Assembly (NCBI GenBank): GCA_015075225.1 | Contig: JABTUQ010000002.1 | Coordinates: 310,001 to 374,000, forward strand | DNA: 64,000 nucleotides | Reading direction: 5' to 3' | Source: Burkholderiales bacterium | GTDB taxonomy: Bacteria > Pseudomonadota > Gammaproteobacteria > Burkholderiales > Nitrosomonadaceae | In this document: piece by piece, positions 1 to 7,889 of the stretch | How positions within the stretch are numbered: the first letter of the stretch is position 1 | Layout: every line of letters begins with the position of its first letter | The notes under the pieces: model-generated | What the model saw: only the letters and a program-made list of their open reading frames with translations | Database searches by the model: none | What the model was told of the DNA's origin: nothing | Translations under genes and position numbers: made by a program

Positions 1-474
1 TGGTCGGGCAGCAAGGGGGACAGCAATCTGCGCGGTGCTTTGCTGCATGTGCTTGGCGATTTGCTTGGCTCGGTGGCCGCGATTGCGGCTGCTGCCGGTA
101 TTCTGCTGACGGGCTGGGTCGTGCTTGATCCACTCCTGTCGATATTCGTTGCCTTGTTGATCGTTCGCTCAGCCTGGGGGTTGGTCAGGGATGCTATTCA
201 AGTGTTGTTGCAGGCGGTACCGCGCGGGCTGGATGCGCTGGCTGTGGAGATGGGGCTGGCTCAATTGTCGGAAATCGCGGAAGCCGGGCATTTTCATGCC
301 TGGACTTTAGCGGATGATTCCATTATTGCAACAGTGCATGTCAGTCCGGCGTATGGCGTAGATCCACTGGCGCTGCCGCCATTGGTGTCATCATGGTTGC
401 ACGAACACTACGCTATTGATCACGTTACTGTTCAGGTTGATCCACCCGGGCAACTGGATCGCGAACACCGGTAA
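1..474 (+). CDS. Cation diffusion facilitator (CDF) metal exporter, C-terminal part
   Basis: The reading frame is open at base 1, so the N-terminal membrane segments lie outside the window; 157 residues are present. The visible part starts in a helix with the CDF pattern HVLGD (His and Asp three residues apart, the usual metal site of TM5), followed by a second hydrophobic segment starting near WVVLDPLLS and a cytoplasmic domain with FHAWTL and TVHV, typical of CzcD/ZitB-type exporters. Such proteins exchange Zn, Cd or Co for protons across the inner membrane. The metal cannot be told from this fragment. It stands alone on the plus strand. Confidence 0.85.
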   Translation, partial: WSGSKGDSNLRGALLHVLGDLLGSVAAIAAAAGILLTGWVVLDPLLSIFVALLIVRSAWGLVRDAIQVLLQAVPRGLDALAVEMGLAQLSEIAEAGHFHAWTLADDSIIATVHVSPAYGVDPLALPPLVSSWLHEHYAIDHVTVQVDPPGQLDREHR

Positions 475-780
475 TTCCGCGAAAAAGATTGGGCGGACAG
501 ATTCAATATCAATGAACCTTTCAGGGTATATTCCACTCTCATAATTGCTCCTGTTTATCTGTTTGGCGTGGCAGCTTTCTTCAATTTATTTTATCCCGGG
601 GTGTTATTCGATGATGGTTGGGCTTGGTGCCGGTTTATGCTTGAAAGATAAAAAAGGAGGGGAAAAATATTCTTGATGAATGAATAGACCAGCTAAAGGC
701 CGGCCGGGTTATGACGATAACAAAAATATGATGGTGCACTAGATTGACTTTTATATTTTTGATATTAAAGAAGAAATAAG
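475..780. other. Intergenic stretch without a recognised gene
   Basis: About 300 bases between the metal exporter and the XRE regulator. I see only very short open frames, none with a convincing start. A purine-rich stretch near 652-667 resembles a ribosome site but leads only to an immediate stop. The last 60 bases are AT-rich and probably carry the promoter of the regulator. Confidence 0.5.
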
Positions 781-1068
781 ATGAGACTTTTTAATGACAT
801 ACCTAATCCCAAAGAAATTCGTCAGAAATTGGGTTTGAATCAGCAGGAATTCTGGAGCAAAGTGGGGGTAACCCAAAGTGGTGGTTCGCGCTATGAAAGT
901 GGGCGCGAAATACCTAAAGCAGTAAGAGAGTTGTTGAGATTGGTTCATGTCGAGCATATCGATCTGACCAAAGTAAAGCGGGATGATCTTCTTGTCGCGG
1001 CCATGCTCAAAGCTCAATATCCCGATCTTTACAAGAATCTCAAGAAAGCAGTCAAGCAGTTGAAATAA
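781..1068 (+). CDS. XRE-type helix-turn-helix regulator, 95 residues
   Basis: Residues about 10-50 form a lambda-repressor-like helix-turn-helix: the stretch IRQKLGLNQQEFWSKVGV followed by a recognition helix around TQSGGSRYESGRE. The C-terminal half is lysine-rich and helical, with no enzymatic or ligand-binding domain. The architecture (a bare HTH of about 95 residues) is common in betaproteobacteria as a stand-alone regulator and also as the antitoxin half of toxin-antitoxin pairs, but no small toxin gene sits beside it here. The target is unknown. The gene on its 3' side is convergent. Confidence 0.75.
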   Translation: MRLFNDIPNPKEIRQKLGLNQQEFWSKVGVTQSGGSRYESGREIPKAVRELLRLVHVEHIDLTKVKRDDLLVAAMLKAQYPDLYKNLKKAVKQLK

Positions 1069-1095
1069 GATCGTTTCTTTAAAGAATTGCTATTC

Positions 1096-1956
1096 CTAAA
1101 CGGCAATTTTTACGGGTATGCCAAGTGCCCGGATTTTATCGGCGAAGGTTTCCATCCAGACTGGATCGGCTTTTGAAAGCGCAGGTGCTTCCGGTTGCAA
1201 AGCCGGACGGGCCAGGGTGTAGAGCAACACACCCTGTATCCGGGTGCCTTCCTGTAATAGTGTGCCAACAAAGCCGGTATAGGCATTCGTTTCCGCGGTA
1301 TTGGGATGAACACCATTCAGTTTGAATACGCAGGTTTGCAGCCAGGTGGGGCAGAGTGATGCGGCAGTCTGCAGATTTTCACGCATGCGTTGCAAATTTG
1401 CCCGGGTACTGTTGATACGCAGGCGCCCGGCTGGTGTCACGCTGTCCAGCTTGAACCAGATTTCGCCGTTGAGCCCGGCCATCCGGAGTAGTCCTTTCTG
1501 GACATGCGCCCGGTTAATCAGGCTGCCATTGGTAATGAGTACCAGCTTGAGTTCTTTTGGCAGAGGAAAATCAGCCTTGACCCTGCCGATCATTTCAATC
1601 ACTTGTTCAAATTCCCGTGCGCTGGTGGGTTCACCATTGCCGGACAAGGCAATGTCCTTAATGATCCTGGCTTCGGTCGGGACTCTTTTCTGCATGAAAT
1701 GGCCATATACCAGTTCATGCAGAAAAATACGCAATTCCTGTTCCAGTTTGATCAGATCAATGGCAGGGGCGGTGCCGCGCTTGAGATCGGGCACCTGACA
1801 GTAGATGCAGCGCCAGTTGCAGGCATTGTTGGGGTTGAGATTGATGCCAATGGAGACGCCGCCCGCACGGCGGGAAATGACGGGGTAAACATAGGTCATC
1901 CCGGCACTGTCGCGGCTGTGATCAGCCTGGCTTAATCGTTCGTCTGCAGGTGGCAA
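1096..1956 (-). CDS. Radical SAM protein of unknown substrate
   Basis: The motif CNWRCIYC (Cys-x3-Cys-x2-Cys, near residues 46-53) would hold the 4Fe-4S cluster that cleaves S-adenosylmethionine; the conserved GNGEPT lies further on. The protein belongs to the broad COG0731-like group of Fe-S oxidoreductases; no accessory cluster domain is evident and the substrate is not known to me. I chose the TTG start because the segment HSRDSAG before the first internal Met (codon at 1897-1899) resembles sequence I recall as conserved in relatives; starting at 1899 would drop it. It is divergent from queD, with only 16 bases between the two starts, but is not a typical QueE. Confidence 0.75.
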   Translation of the reverse strand: MPPADERLSQADHSRDSAGMTYVYPVISRRAGGVSIGINLNPNNACNWRCIYCQVPDLKRGTAPAIDLIKLEQELRIFLHELVYGHFMQKRVPTEARIIKDIALSGNGEPTSAREFEQVIEMIGRVKADFPLPKELKLVLITNGSLINRAHVQKGLLRMAGLNGEIWFKLDSVTPAGRLRINSTRANLQRMRENLQTAASLCPTWLQTCVFKLNGVHPNTAETNAYTGFVGTLLQEGTRIQGVLLYTLARPALQPEAPALSKADPVWMETFADKIRALGIPVKIAV

Positions 1957-1972
1957 TGCTATAATTCCCGGG
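1957..1972 (+). promoter_or_regulatory. Extended -10 promoter directly before queD
   Basis: TATAAT at 1960-1965 is preceded by TG at 1957-1958, a perfect extended -10 element (TGnTATAAT). The ATG of queD begins at 1973, eight bases after the -10 hexamer, where transcription would be expected to start. No Shine-Dalgarno sequence fits in the gap and no good -35 is visible. The simplest reading is a leaderless queD transcript. Confidence 0.55.
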
Positions 1973-2455
1973 ATGTTGATTACACGAAAATTCGAGTTTG
2001 ATGCGGGTCATCGCATTTCTACGCACCAGAGCCAGTGCCGCAATCTGCATGGGCACCGCTATGTGCTGGAAGTGACGATTTCCGGGGGTATTATCACTGA
2101 TGCCGGGGCACCGGAGCAAGGAATGGTCATGGATTTCTCGGATGTCAAGCGCATTATCCGGGAGGCGCTAGTGGATCAGTGGGATCATGCTTTCCTGGTA
2201 TATGCCGGTGATACTCGCGTGCTGGAATTTCTGCAATCACTGGACAATCACAAAACAGTCGTACTGGAAGTGCAGCCCACCGCTGAAAATCTTGCCTTGC
2301 TTGCCTTTGGCATATTGCATCGTACATTCCGGGATAGTTGTGCAGACAGGCTAGAGCTGGAGCATGTGCGCTTGTTTGAAACCCCCAATTGCTGGGCGGA
2401 TGTGGATAAAGCTAGCTTTAAAACTACATCTGCCAGCACAATTGCGAAATCATAA
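1973..2455 (+). CDS. queD: 6-carboxy-5,6,7,8-tetrahydropterin synthase QueD
   Basis: QueD converts dihydroneopterin triphosphate to 6-carboxytetrahydropterin, the second committed step toward queuosine in tRNA. The protein (160 residues) shows the family zinc ligands and catalytic cysteine: DAGHR (His13), then CRNLHGH with Cys22, His26 and His28. Further family patterns are MVMDFSDVK, WDHAF, PTAENLA and LEHVRLFETPNCWAD. The length is somewhat above the usual 120-145 residues. No other queuosine gene lies beside it; the divergent radical SAM protein is only a neighbour. The promoter is close enough to suggest leaderless expression. Confidence 0.9.
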   Translation: MLITRKFEFDAGHRISTHQSQCRNLHGHRYVLEVTISGGIITDAGAPEQGMVMDFSDVKRIIREALVDQWDHAFLVYAGDTRVLEFLQSLDNHKTVVLEVQPTAENLALLAFGILHRTFRDSCADRLELEHVRLFETPNCWADVDKASFKTTSASTIAKS

Positions 2456-2495
2456 ACGCAGACTATTCATATTTTTCGATTGTATTTTCAACAAT

Positions 2496-2518
2496 AAAAC
2501 CGGATCAGAATCCGTTTT
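2496..2518 (+). terminator. Putative terminator after queD
   Basis: A short hairpin with arms CGGAT (2501-2505) and ATCCG (2510-2514), flanked by AAAA before and TTTT after it, which extend the stem or provide the U tract. It lies between queD and tatD. The stem is short, so the call is tentative. Confidence 0.4.
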
Positions 2519-2527
2519 GTAAATCCC

Positions 2528-3292
2528 ATGTTCATTGATTCACATTGTCATCTTGATTTTCCTGATCTCGCCAGCAATCTGGATGAACTGCTGGCGAACA
2601 TGCAATCCAGTCAGGTCACCCACGCCTTGTGTGTTGGCGTCAATCTGGAAAATTTTCCGCGTGTGCGTGCCCTGGCCGAATCGCATCCGCATCTTTATGC
2701 TTCGGTGGGAGTGCATCCCGATTATGAAGACATATCGGAACCCGATGCAGATCAGCTGGTGGCACTGGCGGATCATGCAAAGGTGGTTGCGCTGGGAGAA
2801 ACCGGTCTGGATTATTTTCGGCTGAAGGGCGATCTCGAATGGCAGCGCGAGCGATTCCGGCAGCATATCCGTGCCGCCAGGCAATGTGACAAGCCGCTGA
2901 TCATTCATACCCGGTCAGCAGCAGAGGATACGCTGCGTATCATGGAGGAAGAGGGGGCGGATAAAGTGGGCGGTGTTATGCATTGCTTTACTGAATCCTG
3001 GGAAGTTGCCCAGCGCGCGCTTGATCTGAATTTCTACATTTCATTCTCCGGAATCGTGACATTCAAGAATGCGGCCATCATCAAGGACGTAGCCAAAAAG
3101 GTGCCCGCCGACAGAATGCTGATTGAAACGGATTCTCCTTATCTTGCGCCGGTTCCGCACCGGGGTGAAACCAATCAGCCTGCCTTTGTCCGGCATGTTG
3201 CCGAGGAAATTGCCCGGTTGCGCGAAACTACACTTGCTGAAATAGCCTCGGTCACAACAAACAATTTCTTCAACTTGTTCAAGGTGGTTTGA
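2528..3292 (+). CDS. TatD-family metal-dependent hydrolase (YcfH type)
   Basis: A 254-residue TIM-barrel hydrolase of the TatD DNase family. It starts MFIDSHCHLDF, giving the metal-binding HxH (His6, His8); GETGLDY supplies the bridging Glu, and the motifs IHTRSA, HCFTES and ETDSPYLAP give the remaining His and Asp ligands in the expected order. Family members are deoxyribonucleases acting on DNA ends or damaged DNA; the substrate of this one is inferred only from the family. An ankyrin-repeat gene follows one base after the stop, so the two are probably co-transcribed. Confidence 0.88.
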   Translation: MFIDSHCHLDFPDLASNLDELLANMQSSQVTHALCVGVNLENFPRVRALAESHPHLYASVGVHPDYEDISEPDADQLVALADHAKVVALGETGLDYFRLKGDLEWQRERFRQHIRAARQCDKPLIIHTRSAAEDTLRIMEEEGADKVGGVMHCFTESWEVAQRALDLNFYISFSGIVTFKNAAIIKDVAKKVPADRMLIETDSPYLAPVPHRGETNQPAFVRHVAEEIARLRETTLAEIASVTTNNFFNLFKVV

Positions 3293-3293
3293 G

Positions 3294-3950
3294 ATGAAAT
3301 TCATGTGGAAACAATGGCGTATTGCGCCCGTAATTGCCCTGTTTTTGACTGTCTGCCTGCATTCTCCTGCCTATGCCGGAGCTGATGAGGATTTGATCCG
3401 GGCAGTTGAAAACAACAATACCTATCGCGTCAGGAATCTACTGACGGAAGGAGCCAATCCGGATGTACGCGATCTGCAGAGTGAAACGGCCCTGATGCTG
3501 GCTGCGCGCAACAAAAATCCGGAACTGGGCGGGTTATTGTTGGAAGCCGGTGCAAACCCGGATCTGCGCAACAAATATGGTGAGACCGCTACCATGCTGG
3601 CGTCTTATTACGGGCAGCTGGATCTGATCAAGCGTTTATATGCGAAGGGTGACAAAATTGACCACGATGGTTGGAATCCCCTGATTTACGCTGCCAGTAA
3701 GGGCTACAAGGAAATCGTCGAATTTCTGTTGAGCTACGGAGCAAGAATCAATGCGACGACAGATAACGGTACTACCGCGCTCATGATGGCGGCACGCGGT
3801 AATCACTACGACACGGTTGAGTTGCTGCTGCAGCGTGGTGCCGATGTATCGGTCAGAAACGAGGCGGATGGTACGGCACTGGCCTGGGCAAGAAAACAGG
3901 GGCATGCCGACATCGTGCAGTTGCTGTCGCGCAACGAAACATCTCATTAA
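3294..3950 (+). CDS. Exported ankyrin-repeat protein
   Basis: The first 28 residues form a signal peptide (positive MKFMWKQWR, hydrophobic core, cleavage near AYAGADED). The rest, about residues 30-215, consists of five or so ankyrin repeats with the usual G-x-TxLMxAA and LLxxGAxxxxR/N patterns, such as ETALMLAARNKN and GTTALMMAARGNH. Ankyrin arrays bind partner proteins; no catalytic domain is present, so it is probably a periplasmic scaffold or binding protein. It begins one base after the tatD stop codon. The partner is unknown. Confidence 0.85.
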   Translation: MKFMWKQWRIAPVIALFLTVCLHSPAYAGADEDLIRAVENNNTYRVRNLLTEGANPDVRDLQSETALMLAARNKNPELGGLLLEAGANPDLRNKYGETATMLASYYGQLDLIKRLYAKGDKIDHDGWNPLIYAASKGYKEIVEFLLSYGARINATTDNGTTALMMAARGNHYDTVELLLQRGADVSVRNEADGTALAWARKQGHADIVQLLSRNETSH

Positions 3951-3951
3951 A

Positions 3952-3977
3952 GCGACCGGAAACCGGTTTCTGGTCGC
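3952..3977. terminator. Near-perfect palindrome between convergent genes
   Basis: GCGACCGGAAACC (3952-3964) pairs with GGTTTCTGGTCGC (3965-3977) with one G-T wobble. It sits just past the ankyrin gene stop and 9 bases before the end of ygfZ on the other strand, so it could stop transcription from both sides. There is no U tract. Confidence 0.5.
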
Positions 3978-3985
3978 GCCGGAGA

Positions 3986-5035
3986 TCAGGTTGCCAGATA
4001 GGGAAGCGGTTGTATCGCCAGCTGCAGACCATCCGGCGTTTTCCAGTGCACAGGGCCGGTTTCCGCGCTGCTGGTCTGGATCACGGCCAGTACATCCACT
4101 CCTCCAGCAGGTGAAGGTGCGGCATTGACGATCATGCCACACGCCTGATCGCCGGTATCGGCACTGAACAGGCTATCTCCCGCGCTTACTTCCATGTGTG
4201 AATCCGTATCCAGATGGGCGCGATACATGCGGCGCTTTACCTTGCCAAGATATTGTGTGCGGGCAACGATTTCCTGACCGGGATAACATCCTTTTCTGAA
4301 GTTGACGCCGTCAATACTGTCCAGATTGATCATTTGCGGAATGAACTGCTCCTGAGTGGCTTTGAAAATGACCGGGATACCTTCACCGATTTCCAGCCAG
4401 TCCCAGATTGGTGCGCCAGCACAGCGCACCTGTTTGCTCAACTGCTCCCATAATGAAGGCGCCTGGGCTGGAATGGTGAGGATTTCAAACCGGTTTGCGC
4501 TGTGGCAAATAATTTGTCCATCCGGAATAGAGGTTACCGTCATGGGTGCTGCCGTGATTGGTGCATCCGGCAAGGTTTCCTGCAGCCATGCTTGCGCGTT
4601 TTGGCCAGCTATGCCGATGCGGATGAAATGACCGGAATTGTCCTGGATCAACACTTTTGAGCGCAACATGAACATGCGCAGCCGCTTGGCGATTGATTCC
4701 ACCAATTCGGCCGGCAATTGCATGAGGTAACTGTGATCGGAGGCATCCTGCCATATCAGAAAACTGCACAACAGGCGGCCTTTGGGAGTGCAATAACCGC
4801 CATAGCTGGCTTTTTCAGGAGTGATCGCACGGATATCGCAACTCAACTGCCCCTGCAGAAAATCTTGCGCATCCTCGCCAGAAAAACGGATCAGGCCAAG
4901 GTGAGAGAGATCAATCAGTAGCGGGCCGGATTCTGCTTGTGTCAACTCGGCGGCAGGTTGTCCGAAATGCAATACCCGGTTTTGTTCAATATGGGCATTG
5001 TGGTTTGTCAGGAAGATGAGCCAGTCGGGATTCAT
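3986..5035 (-). CDS. ygfZ: YgfZ/GcvT-domain folate-binding protein, iron-sulfur cluster repair
   Basis: A 349-residue member of the YgfZ family, related to the GcvT aminomethyltransferase but acting in a folate-dependent way to support maturation or repair of certain iron-sulfur enzymes. The signature K-G-C-Y-x-G-Q-E is present (KGCYPGQEI, residues about 248-256), with its redox-active Cys. The N-terminal section includes the GcvT-like FSGEDAQDFLQGQLSCDI. The divergent neighbour is a YgfX-like protein; ygfX and ygfZ are near each other in many proteobacteria, which supports both calls. Confidence 0.9.
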   Translation of the reverse strand: MNPDWLIFLTNHNAHIEQNRVLHFGQPAAELTQAESGPLLIDLSHLGLIRFSGEDAQDFLQGQLSCDIRAITPEKASYGGYCTPKGRLLCSFLIWQDASDHSYLMQLPAELVESIAKRLRMFMLRSKVLIQDNSGHFIRIGIAGQNAQAWLQETLPDAPITAAPMTVTSIPDGQIICHSANRFEILTIPAQAPSLWEQLSKQVRCAGAPIWDWLEIGEGIPVIFKATQEQFIPQMINLDSIDGVNFRKGCYPGQEIVARTQYLGKVKRRMYRAHLDTDSHMEVSAGDSLFSADTGDQACGMIVNAAPSPAGGVDVLAVIQTSSAETGPVHWKTPDGLQLAIQPLPYLAT

Positions 5036-5058
5036 AGGGGAAACGAGGGGGTGTCAGG

Positions 5059-5538
5059 TTGGGTTATACCAATAATCAATCGATGAATGCATTGTCAATT
5101 CAGCTGCACCCTTCCAGACAACTGGCGGTGCTGTTGAGCCTCGCGCATTGTACGGCAGCCGGTGTGTTCTGGCCATTGACGCTGCCTGTGATGATCAAGA
5201 TCGCCATCTCCCTGGTGCTGGCGGGTAGCCTTTACTATTATCTGCGCCGCTACGCCTGGCTTGTTTCCCCTCAATCGACTGTGGAACTGCATTTATCAGA
5301 AAAAAACCGCTGCAAAATCCGGTTTCTTTCCGGGGAGCGCATCAACACAGTGATTGATGCCAGTACTTTTGTCGCATCCTACATGACCGTACTTTGTCTG
5401 CGCCTGGAACACACCGGGCAATACCGTACCGTTGTCATCCTGCCGGATGGGATCGACGCTGACAGCTTCAGACGCCTACGCGTCTGGCTGCGGTGGAAGT
5501 GGCAGAATGAACCGGGGAATCGTGAAAAACAAGGTTGA
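5059..5538 (+). CDS. YgfX-like small membrane protein
   Basis: 159 residues with two closely spaced membrane segments in the N-terminal third (LAVLLSLAHCTAAGVFWPL and IKIAISLVLAGSLYYYL), then a soluble part ending DADSFRRLRVWLRWKW. This closely fits the YgfX (CptA-like) family, described in E. coli as the membrane partner of SdhE/YgfY. No sdhE is adjacent here, but ygfZ is, 23 bases away and divergent. The TTG start at 5059 has a GAGGGGG stretch about ten bases upstream; an in-frame ATG at 5083 is an alternative without a clear ribosome site. Confidence 0.72.
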   Translation: MGYTNNQSMNALSIQLHPSRQLAVLLSLAHCTAAGVFWPLTLPVMIKIAISLVLAGSLYYYLRRYAWLVSPQSTVELHLSEKNRCKIRFLSGERINTVIDASTFVASYMTVLCLRLEHTGQYRTVVILPDGIDADSFRRLRVWLRWKWQNEPGNREKQG

Positions 5539-5651
5539 CTGAGTATTGCTGTAACTGCGGTGGTTGCTTTCCTGCATTGTGCGCAACCAGTTCAGTTATT
5601 TTCATGATTGTTAAAGCGATATTTGATTATGACGTTATATAAAACCGGTGC

Positions 5652-5775
5652 TAAGGAATCTCTGAAAAATTGCCTATGTTGTCATTTCTGCGTTAAAAAT
5701 CGGTTCAAAATGCTCATTTATTACGTATAAATTTCGCTTTTTCACCGATTTGCGCCTTGAACAGACTACCTCGCG
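5652..5775 (+). repeat. Inverted-repeat element, copy 1 (3' end lost)
   Basis: Starts AAGGAATCTCTGAAAAA-like and continues with the family core (GCGTTAAAAATC, TCAAAATGCTCATTTATTAC, GCCTTGAAC), as in the copies at 32011 and 56815. The right terminal repeat TTTTTCAGAGG is missing; the similarity fades near 5775. It fills most of the gap between the ygfX-like and the cold-shock genes. No coding capacity. Confidence 0.8.
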
Positions 5776-5830
5776 GAATCAATGAATTTTTTGGCGGTTT
5801 AAAACGATCATTTAATCAATTCTTGTTCAA

Positions 5831-6415
5831 ATGCGTATAGAAGGTTTTCTTTCAAAGTGGAATGACGATCGGGGATTTGGGTTTATCACTCCTACGGCAG
5901 GTGGTCAGGAAGTTTTTGTGCATATTTCTGCATTCCCGAAGGATGGACTGCGTCCGGTGCCTGGTGAAAAACTCACATTTGAAGTTGAAATCGGCGATCA
6001 AGGAAGGCCAAGAGCCAGAAACCTTTTATTCCCGATGCGGCCTGTAGTTACCCGTGCTCCTTCACGCAAACCTGCATCAGGTCGTCGCAAGACTGGCACT
6101 GGTTTCCTGAATCGAATGATTTCACTGATTATTTTTGTCGGACTGGGTTTGTATGGTTATCGTGAATATTCCCGCCATGTTGGCCCATTGGATGGTGCTG
6201 TTTTCTCCCATCTCCCCGCGCTGGTGAGCCGTGTCGTTGCTTCTGAACCGGGGATCAGGGAGATTCAACCCTCTTACAGTTGTGATGGACGTACCTATTG
6301 TTCACAAATGACATCCTGTGCGGAAGCTACCTTTTTCCTGAAAAATTGTCCTGATGTTCGGATGGATGGAGATCACGACGGGGTTCCATGTGAACAACAA
6401 TGGTGCAACAACTGA
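5831..6415 (+). CDS. Cold-shock domain protein with membrane helix and excalibur domain
   Basis: Three parts in 194 residues. Residues 1-68 are a cold-shock domain with the nucleic-acid-binding motifs DDRGFGFIT and VFVHIS. Residues about 97-113 are one hydrophobic helix (MISLIIFVGLGLYGY). Residues about 148-193 match an excalibur-type calcium-binding domain: six cysteines and the loop DGDHDGVPCE. The helix would put the cold-shock domain in the cytoplasm and the excalibur domain outside. CSD proteins with a membrane tail are known in proteobacteria; the function of this combination is not known to me. No operon partner is evident; the repeat copy lies just upstream. Confidence 0.82.
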   Translation: MRIEGFLSKWNDDRGFGFITPTAGGQEVFVHISAFPKDGLRPVPGEKLTFEVEIGDQGRPRARNLLFPMRPVVTRAPSRKPASGRRKTGTGFLNRMISLIIFVGLGLYGYREYSRHVGPLDGAVFSHLPALVSRVVASEPGIREIQPSYSCDGRTYCSQMTSCAEATFFLKNCPDVRMDGDHDGVPCEQQWCNN

Positions 6416-6679
6416 ATCAGTACCTGATTGATCAACTGGTGTTGTATTCTCGAAATTGCACCCGGGGTATCTATCAAAAACAAGGCAAACAAGGGATTGT
6501 TGCTGAAAACAGTCATTCAGGCAGGGGTTCCTTAGTATAATCCTGAAGAACTGGTTTCCTGTCAGCGTGATGTGTAACCAGCTGAAAATAAAACATTACC
6601 TTGTTCATATCTGCCCATGTTCTGCATGTGCAATGCATCAGTTAATACCTTCGGCATGATTTTCCAGGATGATCCGGTT

Positions 6680-7846
6680 ATGAAATTCGATATTGTGGTG
6701 ATTGGTGGTGGCCTGGTTGGGGCAAGCCTGCTAGCTGCGCTTAAGAATAGTGGGCTCAGACTGGCGCTGATTGAGGCGCGGTCGCCGGTGCCATTGCCAG
6801 AGGATGAAAGCTGGGATGCGCGGGTGTATGCGATCAGTCCGGGTAGTGTGGCGTTTCTGCAAGCGGCCGGGGTCTGGCAGCGGATGGATGCGGCACGAGT
6901 TACACCGGTTCATGAAATGCGGGTGCATGGGGATGACAATGCGGCCAGAATCGATTTCAGCGCGTATGAAAGTGGTGTGCCGGAACTCGCCTGCATTATC
7001 GAGAATCGCCAGTTGCAGCACGCGGTCTGGGCGGAGCTGGCCCAGGCGGAAAATGTGCAATTATTCTGCCCCGCGCAATATGTATCACTGGATTGGCATG
7101 AATCTCATGTGGAGTTGACGCTATCGGACGGAACAGTTTTGCAGACGGCTTTGCTGGTGGGTGCGGATGGTGTCAATTCCCGGGTGCGCGAACAGGCCGG
7201 TATTGGTGCTAGTCGCCACAGCTACGGCCAGACGGGTGTTGTTGCCAATTTTGAAGTGGAGCGGCCGCATCACCACATTGCGTATCAATGGTTTCGCCGT
7301 GATGGCATTCTCGCGCTTTTGCCATTGCCGGGTAAGCGGGTTTCCATGGTCTGGTCGGCGCATACAGCGCTTGCCAATGAGTTGCTTGATTTGCCCGCAG
7401 AAATGCTAAGCGACCGGGTTGCCCGGGCAGCGGGGCATGAATTGGGCGAGATGCGGTTGGTTACACCTCCGGCTGGATTTCCGCTGAATTTTGTCGAAGT
7501 CAAATCGTTGATTAAACCCAGGCTGGCTTTGATGGGCGATGCGGCGCATGGCATTCATCCGCTGGCCGGCCAGGGGGTGAATCTCGGGTTGCGCGATGCT
7601 CGCGAACTGGCCACGCTTGTCCAGAGGTTTGGGGAGATGGGTGATTGTGGTGAATTCACCCTGTTGCGTTGCTACGAACGCAATCGCAGGGAGGATATCC
7701 TTGCCATGGGGTGGGTGACTGATAGATTGCAGAAATTGTTTGGCAGTGAAGATGCGGCCATCCTGCGAATCAGGAATCTGGGGCTTGGCATTACCAACCG
7801 GCTGCCGTTGCTGAAAAACAGATTGATGCGTCATGCACTAAGTTAG
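6680..7846 (+). CDS. UbiH/UbiF/VisC-type FAD-dependent hydroxylase
   Basis: A 388-residue flavoprotein monooxygenase of the ubiquinone-biosynthesis hydroxylase group. It opens with the dinucleotide-binding motif VVIGGGLVGASL, has the second FAD motif GADGVNSRVRE and the third, LMGDAAHGIHPLAGQGVNLG, which is diagnostic for UbiH/F/I enzymes. Which ring position it hydroxylates cannot be read from the sequence. I start at the ATG at 6680 (MKFDIVV), directly before the FAD fold, with AGGA 10 or so bases upstream; the open frame runs further up to 6617, but that extension is not typical. dsbC follows 43 bases later. Confidence 0.87.
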   Translation: MKFDIVVIGGGLVGASLLAALKNSGLRLALIEARSPVPLPEDESWDARVYAISPGSVAFLQAAGVWQRMDAARVTPVHEMRVHGDDNAARIDFSAYESGVPELACIIENRQLQHAVWAELAQAENVQLFCPAQYVSLDWHESHVELTLSDGTVLQTALLVGADGVNSRVREQAGIGASRHSYGQTGVVANFEVERPHHHIAYQWFRRDGILALLPLPGKRVSMVWSAHTALANELLDLPAEMLSDRVARAAGHELGEMRLVTPPAGFPLNFVEVKSLIKPRLALMGDAAHGIHPLAGQGVNLGLRDARELATLVQRFGEMGDCGEFTLLRCYERNRREDILAMGWVTDRLQKLFGSEDAAILRIRNLGLGITNRLPLLKNRLMRHALS

Positions 7847-7889
7847 TCAGGGAACTTTGCAGTTGGTTTTTTTACATTGGAGAAATGGT

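Noticed and set aside
781..1068. Antitoxin of a toxin-antitoxin pair
   Set aside because: The HTH protein fits the type, but no small toxin frame lies within several hundred bases on either side; the opposite-strand frame 751-1017 is a shadow.
6520..6545. Possible relic of the inverted-repeat element (GGGGTTCCTTAG)
   Set aside because: Only about ten bases resemble a terminal repeat in reverse; too short to call.
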